Source of the DNA: Brachybacterium vulturis
GTDB taxonomy: Bacteria > Actinomycetota > Actinomycetes > Actinomycetales > Dermabacteraceae
Length of the DNA: 64,000 nucleotides
Direction: 5' to 3'
Assembly: GCF_002407185.1 (NCBI RefSeq)
Contig: NZ_CP023563.1
Coordinates: 3,286,001-3,350,000, forward strand
Under the pieces are notes generated by a model. That model searched no databases, was not told the origin of the DNA, and worked only from the letters and a program-made list of their open reading frames with translations. Made by a program: the position numbers and the translations under genes. Below are positions 38,622 through 47,878 of this stretch, one piece after another (position 1 is the stretch's first letter; each line of letters opens with the position of its first letter).

Positions 38622-39800
38622 TCACTTTCCTGCGGCGGCGAGCTCGGCGACCTTCGCGGCGCCGCCGTCCATGGTGTCGGCCTGGGTGACCAGGGGGTGG
38701 GCGAAGTCCGCGAGGATCGTGCGACCCTCCTCGACGTTGTTGCCGTCGAGGCGGACCACGAGCGGCTTGGTCGCCGCGTCGCCGAGCTTCTTCAGGGCGC
38801 CGACGATGCCGTTGGCGACCGCGTCGCAGGCGGTGATGCCGCCGAAGACGTTGACGAACACGGCGGCGACCTGCTCGTCGCCGAGGATGACGTCGAGGCC
38901 GTTGGCCATCACCTCGGCGGAGGCGCCGCCGCCGATGTCGAGGAAGTTCGCGGGCTTGACGCTGTGCTTCTCCCCGGCGTAGGCGACCACGTCGAGGGTG
39001 GACATGACCAGTCCCGCGCCGTTGCCGATGATGCCGACCTCGCCGTCGAGCTTGACGTAGTTGAGGTCCAGGGCCTTGGCCTTGGTCTCCAGCGGGTCCT
39101 CGGAGGTGACGTCGACCAGCGCGGCGTGATCCTGGTGGCGGAACCCGGCGTTCTCGTCGATCGTGATCTTGCCGTCCAGGGCCACGATGTCCCCGGCACC
39201 GGTCTTGACCAGCGGGTTCACCTCGACCAGGGAGGCGTCCTCGTTCTGGTAGACGTCCCAGAGCTTCACCAGCACGGGGGCGACCTTGGCACCGGTCTCG
39301 GCGTCGAACTTCGCGGCCGCGACGATCTCCTCGGCCTTGGCCTGGTCGATCCCGACATTGGGGTCGACGGCCACGCGGGCGAGGGCCTCGGGGCGCTCGA
39401 CGGCGAGCTGCTCGATCTCCACGCCGCCCTCGACGGAGCACATGGCGAGGTAGTTGCGGTTGGCCCGGTCCAGCAGCAGCGAGAAGTAGTACTCCTCGGC
39501 GATGTCGGCTCCGGCCGCGATCATCACGCGGTGGACGGTATGGCCCTTGATGTCCATGCCGAGGATCTCGGAGGCCTTCTGCTCCGCCTCCTCGGGGGAC
39601 TTCGCGATCTTGACGCCACCGGCCTTGCCGCGGCCACCGGTCTTCACCTGGGCCTTGACGACGACGACCGGGGTGCCGAGCTTCTCTGCTCCGGCCTTGG
39701 CAGTTGCCGGATCCTCCGCGACGACTCCTCCGAGCACGGGCACGCCGTGCTTCTCGAAGAGATCGCGGGCCTGGTACTCATACAGGTCCACGGGGTGCAT
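38622..39800 (-). CDS. sucC: Succinyl-CoA ligase subunit beta
   Basis: Beta subunit with an ATP-grasp nucleotide site and the succinate site; 392 residues. Visible are [20 protein letters not shown] at the N-terminus, [41 protein letters not shown] with Mg ligands, and [19 protein letters not shown] at the end. The ATG 39800 has GAGAGGAA directly upstream; GTG 39791 is an alternative start. A TACCCT element at 39868-39873 may be the operon promoter. The opposite strand happens to be open for more than 900 codons here, which is a GC artefact. Confidence 0.96.
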   Translation of the reverse strand: MHPVDLYEYQARDLFEKHGVPVLGGVVAEDPATAKAGAEKLGTPVVVVKAQVKTGGRGKAGGVKIAKSPEEAEQKASEILGMDIKGHTVHRVMIAAGADIAEEYYFSLLLDRANRNYLAMCSVEGGVEIEQLAVERPEALARVAVDPNVGIDQAKAEEIVAAAKFDAETGAKVAPVLVKLWDVYQNEDASLVEVNPLVKTGAGDIVALDGKITIDENAGFRHQDHAALVDVTSEDPLETKAKALDLNYVKLDGEVGIIGNGAGLVMSTLDVVAYAGEKHSVKPANFLDIGGGASAEVMANGLDVILGDEQVAAVFVNVFGGITACDAVANGIVGALKKLGDAATKPLVVRLDGNNVEEGRTILADFAHPLVTQADTMDGGAAKVAELAAAGK

Positions 39801-39867
39801 TTCCTCTCGATGTCGGCAGTGGGCGGCAGGCCGCACTGGCCTCGATGCCACCCCTGGGAACACGGTC

Positions 39868-39873
39868 AGGGTA
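39868..39873 (-). promoter_or_regulatory. Candidate -10 TACCCT for sucCD
   Basis: TACCCT on the minus strand lies 67 nt upstream of the sucC ATG. The -35 region is not convincing. Confidence 0.4.
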
Positions 39874-40013
39874 TCGCTTCTGTCTCGCGGCTCGGACCAT
39901 GGGCCGCTGCGTGCGGGGAGTCTCACTCGAGCGGCCCCTCCCGCATCGCGTCTCCGGCTCGTCCCAGGAGCACCGCTCCGCCGCGGCTGCGGAGGACACT
40001 CAGGTGCGGCGAC

Positions 40014-40019
40014 TACGAT
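40014..40019 (+). promoter_or_regulatory. -10 element TACGAT, leaderless start of small membrane-protein gene
   Basis: TACGAT ends 6 nt before the ATG at 40026. No ribosome binding site. Confidence 0.55.
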
Positions 40020-40025
40020 GGCGGG

Positions 40026-40361
40026 ATGAGTCGACGACCCCGCAGCCTGGTCCAGCGCGTGCGTGATCACATCGGGTTCAGTGTGGTCACGATCGGTGTG
40101 CTGTTCATCCTGCTGCGCGTGGCCGGGGTGCGCTCGACCTTCGCCGGTTTCGCCCTCTCCGTGGTGATCACGCTGGGGCTGAACGTGGGGCTGTCGTACT
40201 ACAACGACCACCGGGCGCGGAATCCGCGCCCGCAGCGACAGGCGCGGGGCGGCGGCGACATCCGCTTCCGCGAGGACGACCGCCGCGACGACCTCCGTGA
40301 GGCCGACATCCGCGAGCGTGCAGAGCCGCGGCGCCGCGGCCCGCGCGACGAGAACCGCTGA
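40026..40361 (+). CDS. Small two-helix membrane protein (DUF4229-like)
   Basis: A 111-residue protein with two transmembrane helices ([15 protein letters not shown] at ~20-35 and [20 protein letters not shown] at ~39-58) and a strongly charged Arg/Asp/Glu-rich cytoplasmic tail of ~50 residues. The layout resembles the actinobacterial DUF4229 family, but this is tentative. It is followed after 14 nt by another small membrane protein, with which it probably forms an operon. Confidence 0.65.
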   Translation: MSRRPRSLVQRVRDHIGFSVVTIGVLFILLRVAGVRSTFAGFALSVVITLGLNVGLSYYNDHRARNPRPQRQARGGGDIRFREDDRRDDLREADIRERAEPRRRGPRDENR

Positions 40362-40375
40362 GGCGAGGAGACGCC

Positions 40376-40972
40376 ATGGCCGACTGGAAGACCTATGCGA
40401 AGGCCGCACGGAACACCGCCCGCAAGCAGGCGCCCGGGGCGAAGGATGCCGCCCGGCGGGCCTCCGGGCAGGCGAGCGCCTACGTGCGTGCCGCCGGGAA
40501 GGCGATCGACGAGGGCCACCGCCCGGACGGGGCGCCGTCCGGACCGACCCGTGACGGCGACGGCCCGCGGGAGCGGGGCGGCCCGCGCCGGGACGCCGAA
40601 GGGGCTCCCCGGGCGACCGGTGCCCGGTCGTCGTCCTCCCCCTCGGGGGCGGCCACGGCAGCGCGTCCGGCGGTGGACAAGGAACGTCTGCGCCAGGATG
40701 CCGCGGCCTACTACACGGTGGCCAGCCGGCGCGTGGCCTCGGTGAACATCGTCCCGCGCGTCATGCGCGCCCTGCGCGATGCCCTGCTGATCGGTCTGTC
40801 CCTGCTCATCATCTGGGGCGTGCTCTTCGCGGCCGGGATCCCGATCCCCTTCACCACGGTGCTGATCATCGTCGGCCTGATCGTGGTGGTCAGCTTCGCC
40901 GGCGGGCTCTACGCGCAGTGGAAGCGCTCCCGCGAGGTGCTCGACGCCACCGAGGACCCGCGCGACCGCTGA
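40376..40972 (+). CDS. Hypothetical membrane protein with disordered basic N-terminus
   Basis: A 198-residue protein of unknown function. The first ~100 residues are low complexity, Ala/Arg/Gly/Pro/Ser rich. They begin with [20 protein letters not shown], found at the start of related hypothetical proteins in Micrococcales as far as I recall. Then come a helical segment and two membrane helices ([20 protein letters not shown] and [20 protein letters not shown]), ending in a short charged tail. The ATG has GGCGAGGAGAC upstream. Likely co-transcribed with the preceding gene. Confidence 0.65.
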   Translation: MADWKTYAKAARNTARKQAPGAKDAARRASGQASAYVRAAGKAIDEGHRPDGAPSGPTRDGDGPRERGGPRRDAEGAPRATGARSSSSPSGAATAARPAVDKERLRQDAAAYYTVASRRVASVNIVPRVMRALRDALLIGLSLLIIWGVLFAAGIPIPFTTVLIIVGLIVVVSFAGGLYAQWKRSREVLDATEDPRDR

Positions 40973-40980
40973 CCGGCGGG

Positions 40981-41014
40981 CACCGCCCGGCTGCGAGCAC
41001 CGCCCGGCTGCGCC
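40981..41014 (+). repeat. 17-bp tandem duplication
   Basis: CACCGCCCGGCTGCG occurs at 40981 and again 17 nt later at 40998, just after the stop of the preceding gene. It can pair with the following CCCGGGC and may form part of a weak terminator. Confidence 0.5.
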
Positions 41015-41163
41015 CGGGCTGAGGGAGCACGTGAGGGGGCGCCTTCGCCTGCGGGACGTTCGGCACCACCGGGCCGAGAGCCCCGGTCGTACGCTGGAGC
41101 GGTCCCTGTCCGCGTCCCGACCTGCCGCGCCGAGCCCTGGTCGGGGCTCCGTCCGAGGTGGTC

Positions 41164-44142
41164 ATGACCCTGTCGCCCTCCCCTGCCCCCTCCGCCTCCG
41201 GCCCGCGGCGACCCGGCCGCTCGGGGAACTCCCCCGCCATGGATCGCGGCGCATGGCATCGGAAGGCCTCGCGCCCGGTGCAATGGTGGATGCTGGCGCT
41301 GATCGTGGTGGTGCTGACCCATCAGTGGATCCCGCAGTCGCGCTGGCTGATGGTGCACATGGTCACCCTGGGGCTGATCACCACCTCCATCATGGTGTGG
41401 GGGCAGCATTTCGCCGAGGCGCTGCTGAAGACCCGGCTCGGTGAGGAGTCCCGCCCCTGGCAGGTGCGCAGGATCCTGCTGCTGAGCGCCGGTGTGCTGG
41501 TGACGATCCTGGGGATGCTCCCCTCCTGGCCCTGGGTGGTGGTGCTCGGCGCACTGATGGTCTCTGCGGCACTGGTCTGGTACGCCATCTCCCTGGGTTC
41601 GCAGGTCAGGGCGGCTCTGGCCCCTCGCTTCGAGTTCACGGTCAAGGCGTACATCGCCGCCGCCTGCCTCATCCCCGTCGGGGCGACGCTCGGCGCGGTG
41701 ATGGCGTTCAGCCCGGGTGAGCCCTGGCAGGGCCGCCTGCTGCTGGCGCATCAGCTCGTGAACATCCTGGGCTTCGTGGGGGTGACCGTGACCGGCACCC
41801 TGCTGACCCTGTGGCCCACCGTGCTGCGCACCCGGATCGACCTGCCGGCCGCCAAGCGTGCGGCGCACGGTCTGCTGGGCATGCTGGTCTCCGTGCTGGG
41901 CGCGACCGCGGGGGCGCTGCTGGGCTCCGCTCTGCTGGGCTGCGCCTTCCTGATCGTCTATCTGGGCTCCTTCGCCTGGGTGGCGATCACCCTGGTCAAG
42001 CTGGGGCTCAACTCCGCCCGCCAGGAGCGCAAGGTCCCCCTGCCCCTGTTCCCGATCCTCTCGATCACGTCCGGCGTGGCCTGGTTCGCGCTGGCGGTGG
42101 TGGGCCTGCTGGCCATGTGGTGGCGCTCGGCGGACGAGCATCTCGGCACCGCGCTGGTGGCCGCGGACCTCCAGCAGCTCACGGTCCCCTTCGTCGCCGG
42201 GTTCCTGCTGCAGGTGCTCTTCGGGGCGATGAGCTATCTGCTGCCCGTGACGATGCGGGGCGGGCCGCGCTCCACCACCGCAGCGCACGCGGCGATGAGC
42301 CGGTTCGCGGTGCTGCGCGTGGTCACCTACAACCTGGCGCTGGCGCTGCTCGTGCTGGCGGGGTTCGCCGGCACCGGTGCGTCGGCGCTCTTCTCCGCCC
42401 TCAGCCTCGGCACGACGGACATCGCCTCCTTCGGCTCCCTCTCCCGCGTGGCGCTGTCGGTGCTGGCCTTCCTGGTGCTGCTCTCGTTCCCGGTGCTGCT
42501 GGTGATCGCGATCCGGGCCAGCATCCGGCACCGGCGCACCGACCTGCCGATGCCGTCCGGGCCCGGGGCCGGACCGGGCACGAGCCTGCCCGTCGGTCCG
42601 CCCGCCGGCGCCGCAGCGCGCAGCGCACCGACCGCCGCTGCGCCTGCCGCCGCGACCGGCGTGACCGGCACGAGCGGCGCGACCGGCGGGCCCGCCGCTA
42701 GGGACCGCCCGGCGATGCGTCCCGGGGGCATGGACCGCCGCGCACTGACCAGCGTGCTGCTCGGTCTCGGGACGGTGCTCGGGGTGACGGCTCTGGGGTC
42801 CGCTCTGGACCGCGCCCAGGGTTCGCTGCCGCCCGATGCCGGGTTCGGCGGGCACGACCCCGGCGCCGGCCCCGTCGCCCCCACCGGTCGGACCACGACG
42901 ATCGCGGTGAGCATGGCCGGGATGCGGTTCCATCCCGACGTGCTCGAGGTGCCTGCGGGCGACTCGCTCGTGATCGAGCTGCGCAACGACGACCCCCATG
43001 ACGTCCACGACCTCGTGCTGGCCTCCGGCGTCTCCTCGGGCCGGCTGCAGCCTGGGGCGGGCACCACCGTGGAGGCCGGGGTGATCTCGCACGACCTCGA
43101 GGGCTGGTGCTCGATCGTCGGTCATCGGGCGATGGGGATGGTCCTCTCCCTCGTCGCGACGGGAGCGGACGGCACCGCAGCGGGGACCGCACCCGCCACC
43201 GGCGCAGGTGGTGTCGAGGAGCTGGCCCGAGTACCGCTCGACCTGCAGGCCGAGCCCGGGAACGGTCATCAGGTGCGCGATGCACGCCTGCCCGCGGCCT
43301 CCGGTCCCGATCAGCGGGTGCGGTTCGAGATCACCGACGAGGCCGCCGAGATCGCGCCCGGCGTGGTCATGGACGCGATGACCTACAACGGCACCGTGAT
43401 GGGCCCGATCCTCCGCTCCGAGCTGGGTGCGCGTCTCACCGTGGAGCTGTTCAACGCCGGCGCGATGGGGCACTCGCTGGATCTGCATGCCGGTCGCGTC
43501 GCCCCCGACGAGGTGATGGCCACGATCCCGCCGGGGGACTCGCTCGAGTACCCGATCACCACCGACCACGCCGGGATCTGGCTGTACCACTGCGCGACCA
43601 TGCCGATGTCGGTCCATCTGGCCGCGGGCATGGCGGGCGCGCTGATCGTGCCGCCGGCGGGGCTGGCCGCAGTGGATCGCGAATACGTCCTGGTCCAGTC
43701 CGAGCACTACCTGGTGCCGGCGGGGGCTCCCGGATCCGAGGCCACGATGCATGCGGGCGCCCACCCGGTGAGCCCGGCGAAGATCGCGGCCGAGCGCCCG
43801 GATGCGACGGTGTTCAACGGGCACGCGAACCAGTATGTGCACTCCCCGCTCGAGGCCCGTGTGGGCGAGCGGGTGCGGCTGTGGGTGCTCGCGGCCGGGC
43901 CCTCGCGCGGGATCTCCTTCCACGTGGTGGGCGGCGTGTTCGACACCGTGTTCAAGGAGGGCGAGTACCTGCTGCGGCCGGAGAACGAGAACGGCGGCGG
44001 GGCGCAGGCTCTGGATCTGGCCGCCGCGCAGGGCGGCTTCGTCGAGCTGGTCTTCGACGAGCCCGGCACCTACACCGCGGTGAACCATTCCTTCGTGGAC
44101 CTGGAGCGCGGGGCCCGGGCGCTGATCCGGGTCTCCCGCTGA
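41164..44142 (+). CDS. Membrane-anchored copper nitrite reductase fusion (polytopic domain + cupredoxin + AniA/NirK-type domain)
   Basis: A 992-residue fusion. Residues ~30-460 hold about twelve transmembrane helices with scattered His (VHMVTLGLITTSIM; GAMSYLLPVTMRGG), resembling NnrS or oxidase-subunit-I-like proteins. A Pro/Ala linker and a further helix (~523-545) lead to a cupredoxin domain (~580-665) with a complete type 1 copper set (DVHDLVL, WCSIVGHRAMGM). The C-terminus (~680-992) is a two-domain copper nitrite reductase: HSLDLH (His770, catalytic Asp773, His775), YHCATMPMSVHLAAGM (His809, Cys810, His818, Met823), active-site His920 in SFHVVGG and His975 in VNHSF. All type 1, type 2 and catalytic residues are present. 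The 8-residue Cys-to-His spacing is AniA-like. It would reduce nitrite to nitric oxide outside the cell. The ATG 41164 follows GAGGTG; GTG 41158 is an alternative. Confidence 0.88.
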   Translation: MTLSPSPAPSASGPRRPGRSGNSPAMDRGAWHRKASRPVQWWMLALIVVVLTHQWIPQSRWLMVHMVTLGLITTSIMVWGQHFAEALLKTRLGEESRPWQVRRILLLSAGVLVTILGMLPSWPWVVVLGALMVSAALVWYAISLGSQVRAALAPRFEFTVKAYIAAACLIPVGATLGAVMAFSPGEPWQGRLLLAHQLVNILGFVGVTVTGTLLTLWPTVLRTRIDLPAAKRAAHGLLGMLVSVLGATAGALLGSALLGCAFLIVYLGSFAWVAITLVKLGLNSARQERKVPLPLFPILSITSGVAWFALAVVGLLAMWWRSADEHLGTALVAADLQQLTVPFVAGFLLQVLFGAMSYLLPVTMRGGPRSTTAAHAAMSRFAVLRVVTYNLALALLVLAGFAGTGASALFSALSLGTTDIASFGSLSRVALSVLAFLVLLSFPVLLVIAIRASIRHRRTDLPMPSGPGAGPGTSLPVGPPAGAAARSAPTAAAPAAATGVTGTSGATGGPAARDRPAMRPGGMDRRALTSVLLGLGTVLGVTALGSALDRAQGSLPPDAGFGGHDPGAGPVAPTGRTTTIAVSMAGMRFHPDVLEVPAGDSLVIELRNDDPHDVHDLVLASGVSSGRLQPGAGTTVEAGVISHDLEGWCSIVGHRAMGMVLSLVATGADGTAAGTAPATGAGGVEELARVPLDLQAEPGNGHQVRDARLPAASGPDQRVRFEITDEAAEIAPGVVMDAMTYNGTVMGPILRSELGARLTVELFNAGAMGHSLDLHAGRVAPDEVMATIPPGDSLEYPITTDHAGIWLYHCATMPMSVHLAAGMAGALIVPPAGLAAVDREYVLVQSEHYLVPAGAPGSEATMHAGAHPVSPAKIAAERPDATVFNGHANQYVHSPLEARVGERVRLWVLAAGPSRGISFHVVGGVFDTVFKEGEYLLRPENENGGGAQALDLAAAQGGFVELVFDEPGTYTAVNHSFVDLERGARALIRVSR

Positions 44143-44159
44143 GCCGGCGACCGCTCGGG

Positions 44160-44165
44160 TAACGT
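44160..44165 (+). promoter_or_regulatory. -10 element TAACGT, leaderless start of VOC gene
   Basis: TAACGT ends 6 nt before the ATG at 44172. Confidence 0.55.
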
Positions 44166-44171
44166 CGCCCC

Positions 44172-44588
44172 ATGACCGCCTCGCCGCACAGCTCCGGACT
44201 CCATCACCTCGAGCTGTGGACCGCAGATCTCGCTGTCTCCGAACCTGCCTGGGACTGGCTGCTGACCACTCTGGGCTGGAGGCGCGAACAGGTCGAGGGC
44301 TGGGGGCTGGGGCGCATCTGGCGCCATCGCGACGACTCCTACCTCGTGCTCGAGCAGTCCGCGGACGTGCTCGGGTCTCGGGCCGAGCGGCGCTCACCGG
44401 GGATGAACCACCTCGCGCTGCGGGTCGCCGACCGCGCTGTGCTCGAGGAGATCCGGGCCACGGCCCCAGGGCGCGGTTGGCGGGAGCTGTTCGCCGACCG
44501 GTACCCGCACGCCGGTGGGGAGGACCACGTGGCGTGGTACGGAGAGGACCCCCACGGCATCGAGGTGGAGCTCGTCGCCGCGGGCTGA
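44172..44588 (+). CDS. VOC-family (glyoxalase/bleomycin-resistance fold) protein
   Basis: A 138-residue protein with two beta-alpha-beta-beta-beta modules: LHHLELWTADLAVSEPAWDW opens the first and MNHLALRVADRAVLEEI the second, each with the metal-ligand His near its start. The C-terminal DPHGIEVELVAA carries the final Glu ligand. The VOC fold serves glyoxalases, dioxygenases and antibiotic-binding proteins, and no specific substrate can be named. The gene converges on pcrA, with only 8 nt between the stops. Confidence 0.85.
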   Translation: MTASPHSSGLHHLELWTADLAVSEPAWDWLLTTLGWRREQVEGWGLGRIWRHRDDSYLVLEQSADVLGSRAERRSPGMNHLALRVADRAVLEEIRATAPGRGWRELFADRYPHAGGEDHVAWYGEDPHGIEVELVAAG

Positions 44589-44596
44589 GCCTCGTC

Positions 44597-47362
44597 TCAG
44601 AGCTTGGTGATCGCGGCGTAGCGCAGCACCAGGCGCTTGGAGCCGTGCGGGGCCTTGAACTGCACCTCGATCTGCGTCCTCTCGCCCTGGCCTGCGACCT
44701 CGGTGACCGTTCCCATCCCGAAGGAGTCGTGGGTGATCCGGTCGCCCACCACGAGCTGGGGCAGCTTGTCCGCCGGGGTGGCTGTGCGGCCCGAGCCCAG
44801 GCTGGGCCGCTTGATGTCGCTGCGCCCACCGCCGATGCCGCCGCTGAAGGAGGGCCCGCGACGGCTGTCCGTGCCGGAACCGGTGCCGTGGCCACCGGCC
44901 CGGTAGCCGCCGGAGCCGCCGTAGCCGCCACCGAAACCGGCACCGCCGAGGGTGGAGCCGGCGCGCGCCACGTCCAGCACGCTCTCGGGCACCTCGTCGA
45001 GGAAGCGGCTGGCGGGCATGAACTGGGTCTGTCCCCACAGCGAGCGCATCTGGGCGCGGGTCAGGAAGAGCTTCTCGCGGGCGCGCGTGATGCCCACGTA
45101 GGCCAGGCGCCGCTCCTCCTGCAGCTCGTCGGGATCGCTCAGGGTGCGGTTGTGGGGGAAGGTGCCGTCCTCCATCCCGGTGAGGAACACGACCGGGAAC
45201 TCGAGGCCCTTGGCGGTGTGGAGGGTCATCAGGGTGACGAACTGATCCTCCTCGCCGGGGATCTGGTCCGCATCGGCCACCAGGGAGACCTTCTCCAGGA
45301 AGCGGTCCACGAGGCCGGCCTCGGGATCATCCGGGGCGGTCAGTGCGGCGTCGGGAGCGATGTCGGCGCCGGGAGCGGACTCGGCACCGGGCGCGGGGAC
45401 CGATCCGGGCGCGCCGGTGTCGGCCGCCGCAGCCGGCGCCGTGTCCGGTGCCTCGGGCTCCTCCTCGTCGTCGTACTCGCTGGCGACCGCGTCGGCCTCC
45501 TCCATCTGCGCCTCGAACTCGGCGGCGACGCTGACCAGCTCGGCGAGGTTCTCCAGCCGGGACTCGTCCTGCGGGTCGTCGCTGCCCTGCAGCTCGGCGT
45601 AGTAGCCCGAGCGCTGCAGGATCGCCTCGAGCAGATCGGCGGGACCGGCGCCGTCGGCAGCCATCTCCTGGAGGTCCTCGAGCATCGCCACGAAGGTGCG
45701 CACCGCGTTCAGCGAGCGGGTGGCGATCCCGGGGGCCTCCTCCGCCCGGCGCAGCGCCTCGCCGAACCCGATCCGCTCCCGCTCGGCGAGCATCGCGATC
45801 ACGGCCTCGGCACGGTCGCCGATGCCGCGCTTGGGGACGTTGAGGATGCGGCGCAGGTTGATCTCGTCGGCAGGGTTGGCGAGCACCTGGAGGTAGGCGA
45901 TCGCGTCCTTGATCTCCCGGCGCTCGTAGAAGCGGGTGCCGCCGACCACCTTGTACGGCAGACCCACGCGGATCAGCTGGTCCTCGAGCGCACGGGACTG
46001 GGCGTTGGCGCGGTAGAAGATCGCGATGTCCCCGGCGCTGCGGCCGTCGTCGACCAGGGCATCGATCTGGCGACCGATGTACCTCGCCTCCTCCCGCTCG
46101 TCGTCGGCGACGTAGAGGGTGATCTGCTCGCCCTCGCCCTGGTCGGTCCACAGGTTCTTCTTGCGCCGGCCGGCGTTCTCCTCGATCACGGAGTTCGCGG
46201 CGGACAGGATGTTCTGACTGGAGCGGTAGTTCTGCTCCAGCACGATGGTGCGCGCGGTGGGGAAGTCCTGTTCGAACTCGACGATGTTGCGGATGGTCGC
46301 GCCGCGGAAGGCGTAGATCGACTGGTCCGAGTCGCCCACCACGGTGAGATCGGCGCGGGGGTCCTCCCCCACCAGCTCCCGCACCAGCTGGTACTGGGCG
46401 GTGTTGGTGTCCTGGTACTCGTCCACCAGCAGGTGCCGGAAGCGGCGCCGGTAGCCCTCCCGGATCGCCGGGTGCTCCCGCAGCAGCGTGACGGTCAGAC
46501 CGATGAGGTCGTCGAAGTCCACCGCATTGGCCTGGCGCAGCCGCTCGGTGTAGTTCGTGAAGATCCGCGCGAGGGTCCGCTCGAAGGGGTTCTTCGCGCT
46601 CTCGGCCTGGTCCGCGAAATCGACCGGGTCGATCAGGTCGTTCTTCAGCGTGGAGATCCGGGAGGCCAGCGCGCGGGGCGCGTGCTTCTTCGTGTCGAGC
46701 TCGAGATCCTTGGCGATCGTGGTGATCAGGCGCAGCGAGTCGGCGCTGTCATAGATCGTGAAGGAGCTCTTCAGCCCGGCCGCGGCGGCATCGCGGCGCA
46801 GGATCCGCACGCAGGCGCTGTGGAAGGTGGAGACCCACATGCTGCGGGCGACCGGACCCACCAGCTCGCCCACGCGCTCACGCATCTCCGCGGCCGCCTT
46901 GTTGGTGAAGGTGATGGCGAGGATCTCGCCCGGCAGCGCCTCTCCGGAGCGCAGCAGATGGGCGATGCGCCGCGTGAGCACCCGGGTCTTGCCGGACCCG
47001 GCCCCGGCGACGATCAGCAGCGGGGAGCCGCGATGCTCGACGGCCTCGCGCTGGGCCGGGTTCAGGCCGTCGGTGAGCACGGTGAGTCCCGCGGCGGGGC
47101 GCTCGAGAGGATGCGGGGCCTGCATGAGCTCTGCCGGGGGCTGGGGCACGTCCTCTGCCTCCGGGGGCGGGGCGTCGTCGTACGGAGGCTCCTCATCGAA
47201 CGGCGGCTCCTCGTCCAGCGGCGGTGCTCCCGGGCCGGGGGCGTGCGCGGCGGCCGGGCGCTCCTGGGTGGCCGGGAGCCCGGTGGCGTCCGGGCTCACC
47301 GACACCCCGTCGAGGCGGCGGAAGGCATCGGGCAGCGAAAGGTCGTCGAAGAGAGAGCTCAT
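44597..47362 (-). CDS. pcrA: ATP-dependent DNA helicase PcrA/UvrD
   Basis: Superfamily 1A 3'-5' helicase of 921 residues for nucleotide excision repair and removal of RecA or stalled polymerase. Q-motif LNPAQREAV, Walker A GAGSGKTRVLTRRI, DEYQDTNTAQYQ (motif II), GDSDQSIYAFRGA (motif III), QNYRSSQNIL (motif IV) and VGITRAREKLFLTRA (motif VI) are present. Odd parts are an acidic Pro/Glu-rich N-terminal extension of ~95 residues, an Ala/Pro/Gly-rich insertion near residues 615-665 in the 2B region, and a Gly-rich linker before the C-terminal Tudor-like RNAP-binding segment (LVVGDRITHDSFGMGTV). The start ATG 47362 follows TATCCT by 9 nt. Confidence 0.94.
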   Translation of the reverse strand: MSSLFDDLSLPDAFRRLDGVSVSPDATGLPATQERPAAAHAPGPGAPPLDEEPPFDEEPPYDDAPPPEAEDVPQPPAELMQAPHPLERPAAGLTVLTDGLNPAQREAVEHRGSPLLIVAGAGSGKTRVLTRRIAHLLRSGEALPGEILAITFTNKAAAEMRERVGELVGPVARSMWVSTFHSACVRILRRDAAAAGLKSSFTIYDSADSLRLITTIAKDLELDTKKHAPRALASRISTLKNDLIDPVDFADQAESAKNPFERTLARIFTNYTERLRQANAVDFDDLIGLTVTLLREHPAIREGYRRRFRHLLVDEYQDTNTAQYQLVRELVGEDPRADLTVVGDSDQSIYAFRGATIRNIVEFEQDFPTARTIVLEQNYRSSQNILSAANSVIEENAGRRKKNLWTDQGEGEQITLYVADDEREEARYIGRQIDALVDDGRSAGDIAIFYRANAQSRALEDQLIRVGLPYKVVGGTRFYERREIKDAIAYLQVLANPADEINLRRILNVPKRGIGDRAEAVIAMLAERERIGFGEALRRAEEAPGIATRSLNAVRTFVAMLEDLQEMAADGAGPADLLEAILQRSGYYAELQGSDDPQDESRLENLAELVSVAAEFEAQMEEADAVASEYDDEEEPEAPDTAPAAAADTGAPGSVPAPGAESAPGADIAPDAALTAPDDPEAGLVDRFLEKVSLVADADQIPGEEDQFVTLMTLHTAKGLEFPVVFLTGMEDGTFPHNRTLSDPDELQEERRLAYVGITRAREKLFLTRAQMRSLWGQTQFMPASRFLDEVPESVLDVARAGSTLGGAGFGGGYGGSGGYRAGGHGTGSGTDSRRGPSFSGGIGGGRSDIKRPSLGSGRTATPADKLPQLVVGDRITHDSFGMGTVTEVAGQGERTQIEVQFKAPHGSKRLVLRYAAITKL

Positions 47363-47380
47363 GAGGGTTCCAGGATAGGG

Positions 47381-47414
47381 CCGGGCCCGACAGCGGGGAT
47401 GCTGTCGGGCCCGG
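47381..47414 (-). terminator. Hairpin terminator downstream of small membrane-protein gene
   Basis: Perfect 14-bp stem (47381-47394 with 47401-47414) and 6-nt loop, 55 nt after the stop of the gene ending at 47470. It stands just upstream of the pcrA promoter. Confidence 0.75.
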
Positions 47415-47469
47415 TGTGGACGGAGCGTGCGCGGGGAGGACCCGTCATGGCAGGTCGCTCCGGGGCGGC

Positions 47470-47817
47470 TCAGACGAACACGGCGATGATCACGTTCAGG
47501 ACGATCGCGGTGGGCACCCCGAACCACACCGCGGACGGGGTCTCGGGCCCCTTCTTCTGCGCGATGTAGGCGAGCGCCACGGCGACCAGCCCGACCAGCA
47601 GCTTGATGCCGAGCTTCATGTGGTTCGGGTCGCCGGCGGTGAGGCCGGGGATCGAGACCAGGACGGCCAGCAGGATGCCGATCACGACGGCACCGGCGAC
47701 GGCATGGGCCATGCCGGGGTTCGGCTGACGGGTGCGGGCAGCTGCCACCCAGGTGCCGAGCGCCACGGCCCAGCAGATCAGGTGCAGCACGACGAGGAGG
47801 GACAACAGGAAGGACAT
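47470..47817 (-). CDS. Small hypothetical membrane protein (four helices)
   Basis: A 115-residue protein with four transmembrane helices: LLSLLVVLHLICWAVALGTW, AVAGAVVIGILLAVLVSIPG, LGIKLLVGLVAVALAYIAQ and WFGVPTAIVLNVIIAVFV. The His in the first helix and HMKLGIK before the third give a faint likeness to cytochrome b561-like or CopD-like small proteins, which is not enough to name it. It is transcribed divergently from the flippase-like gene, with leaderless -10 elements for both inside a 61-bp gap. Confidence 0.68.
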   Translation of the reverse strand: MSFLLSLLVVLHLICWAVALGTWVAAARTRQPNPGMAHAVAGAVVIGILLAVLVSIPGLTAGDPNHMKLGIKLLVGLVAVALAYIAQKKGPETPSAVWFGVPTAIVLNVIIAVFV

Positions 47818-47823
47818 GACACC

Positions 47824-47829
47824 ATGTTA
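47824..47829 (-). promoter_or_regulatory. -10 element TAACAT, leaderless start of small membrane-protein gene
   Basis: TAACAT (minus strand) ends 6 nt before the ATG at 47817. Confidence 0.55.
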
Positions 47830-47866
47830 GGTCCTTTCACCTGGGAGGTCCCTGCCCGTCCCGTGC

Positions 47867-47872
47867 GAGAAT
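47867..47872 (+). promoter_or_regulatory. -10-like GAGAAT, leaderless start of flippase-like gene
   Basis: GAGAAT ends 6 nt before the ATG at 47879. It shares the 61-bp divergent gap with the preceding element. Confidence 0.45.
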
Positions 47873-47878
47873 CGCCGC

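Noticed and set aside
37590-40361. 923-codon plus-strand open frame antisense to sucC and sucD
   Set aside because: Its translation is Gly/Asp/Arg/Leu/His-rich with no domain, and it lies exactly opposite two unmistakable TCA-cycle genes. Only its last 111 codons (from 40026) are a real gene. Long antisense frames are expected at this GC content.
40909-44943. 1344-codon minus-strand open frame
   Set aside because: It is the complement of the nitrite reductase fusion and VOC genes; the product is Arg/Gly/His/Pro-rich low complexity with no homology.
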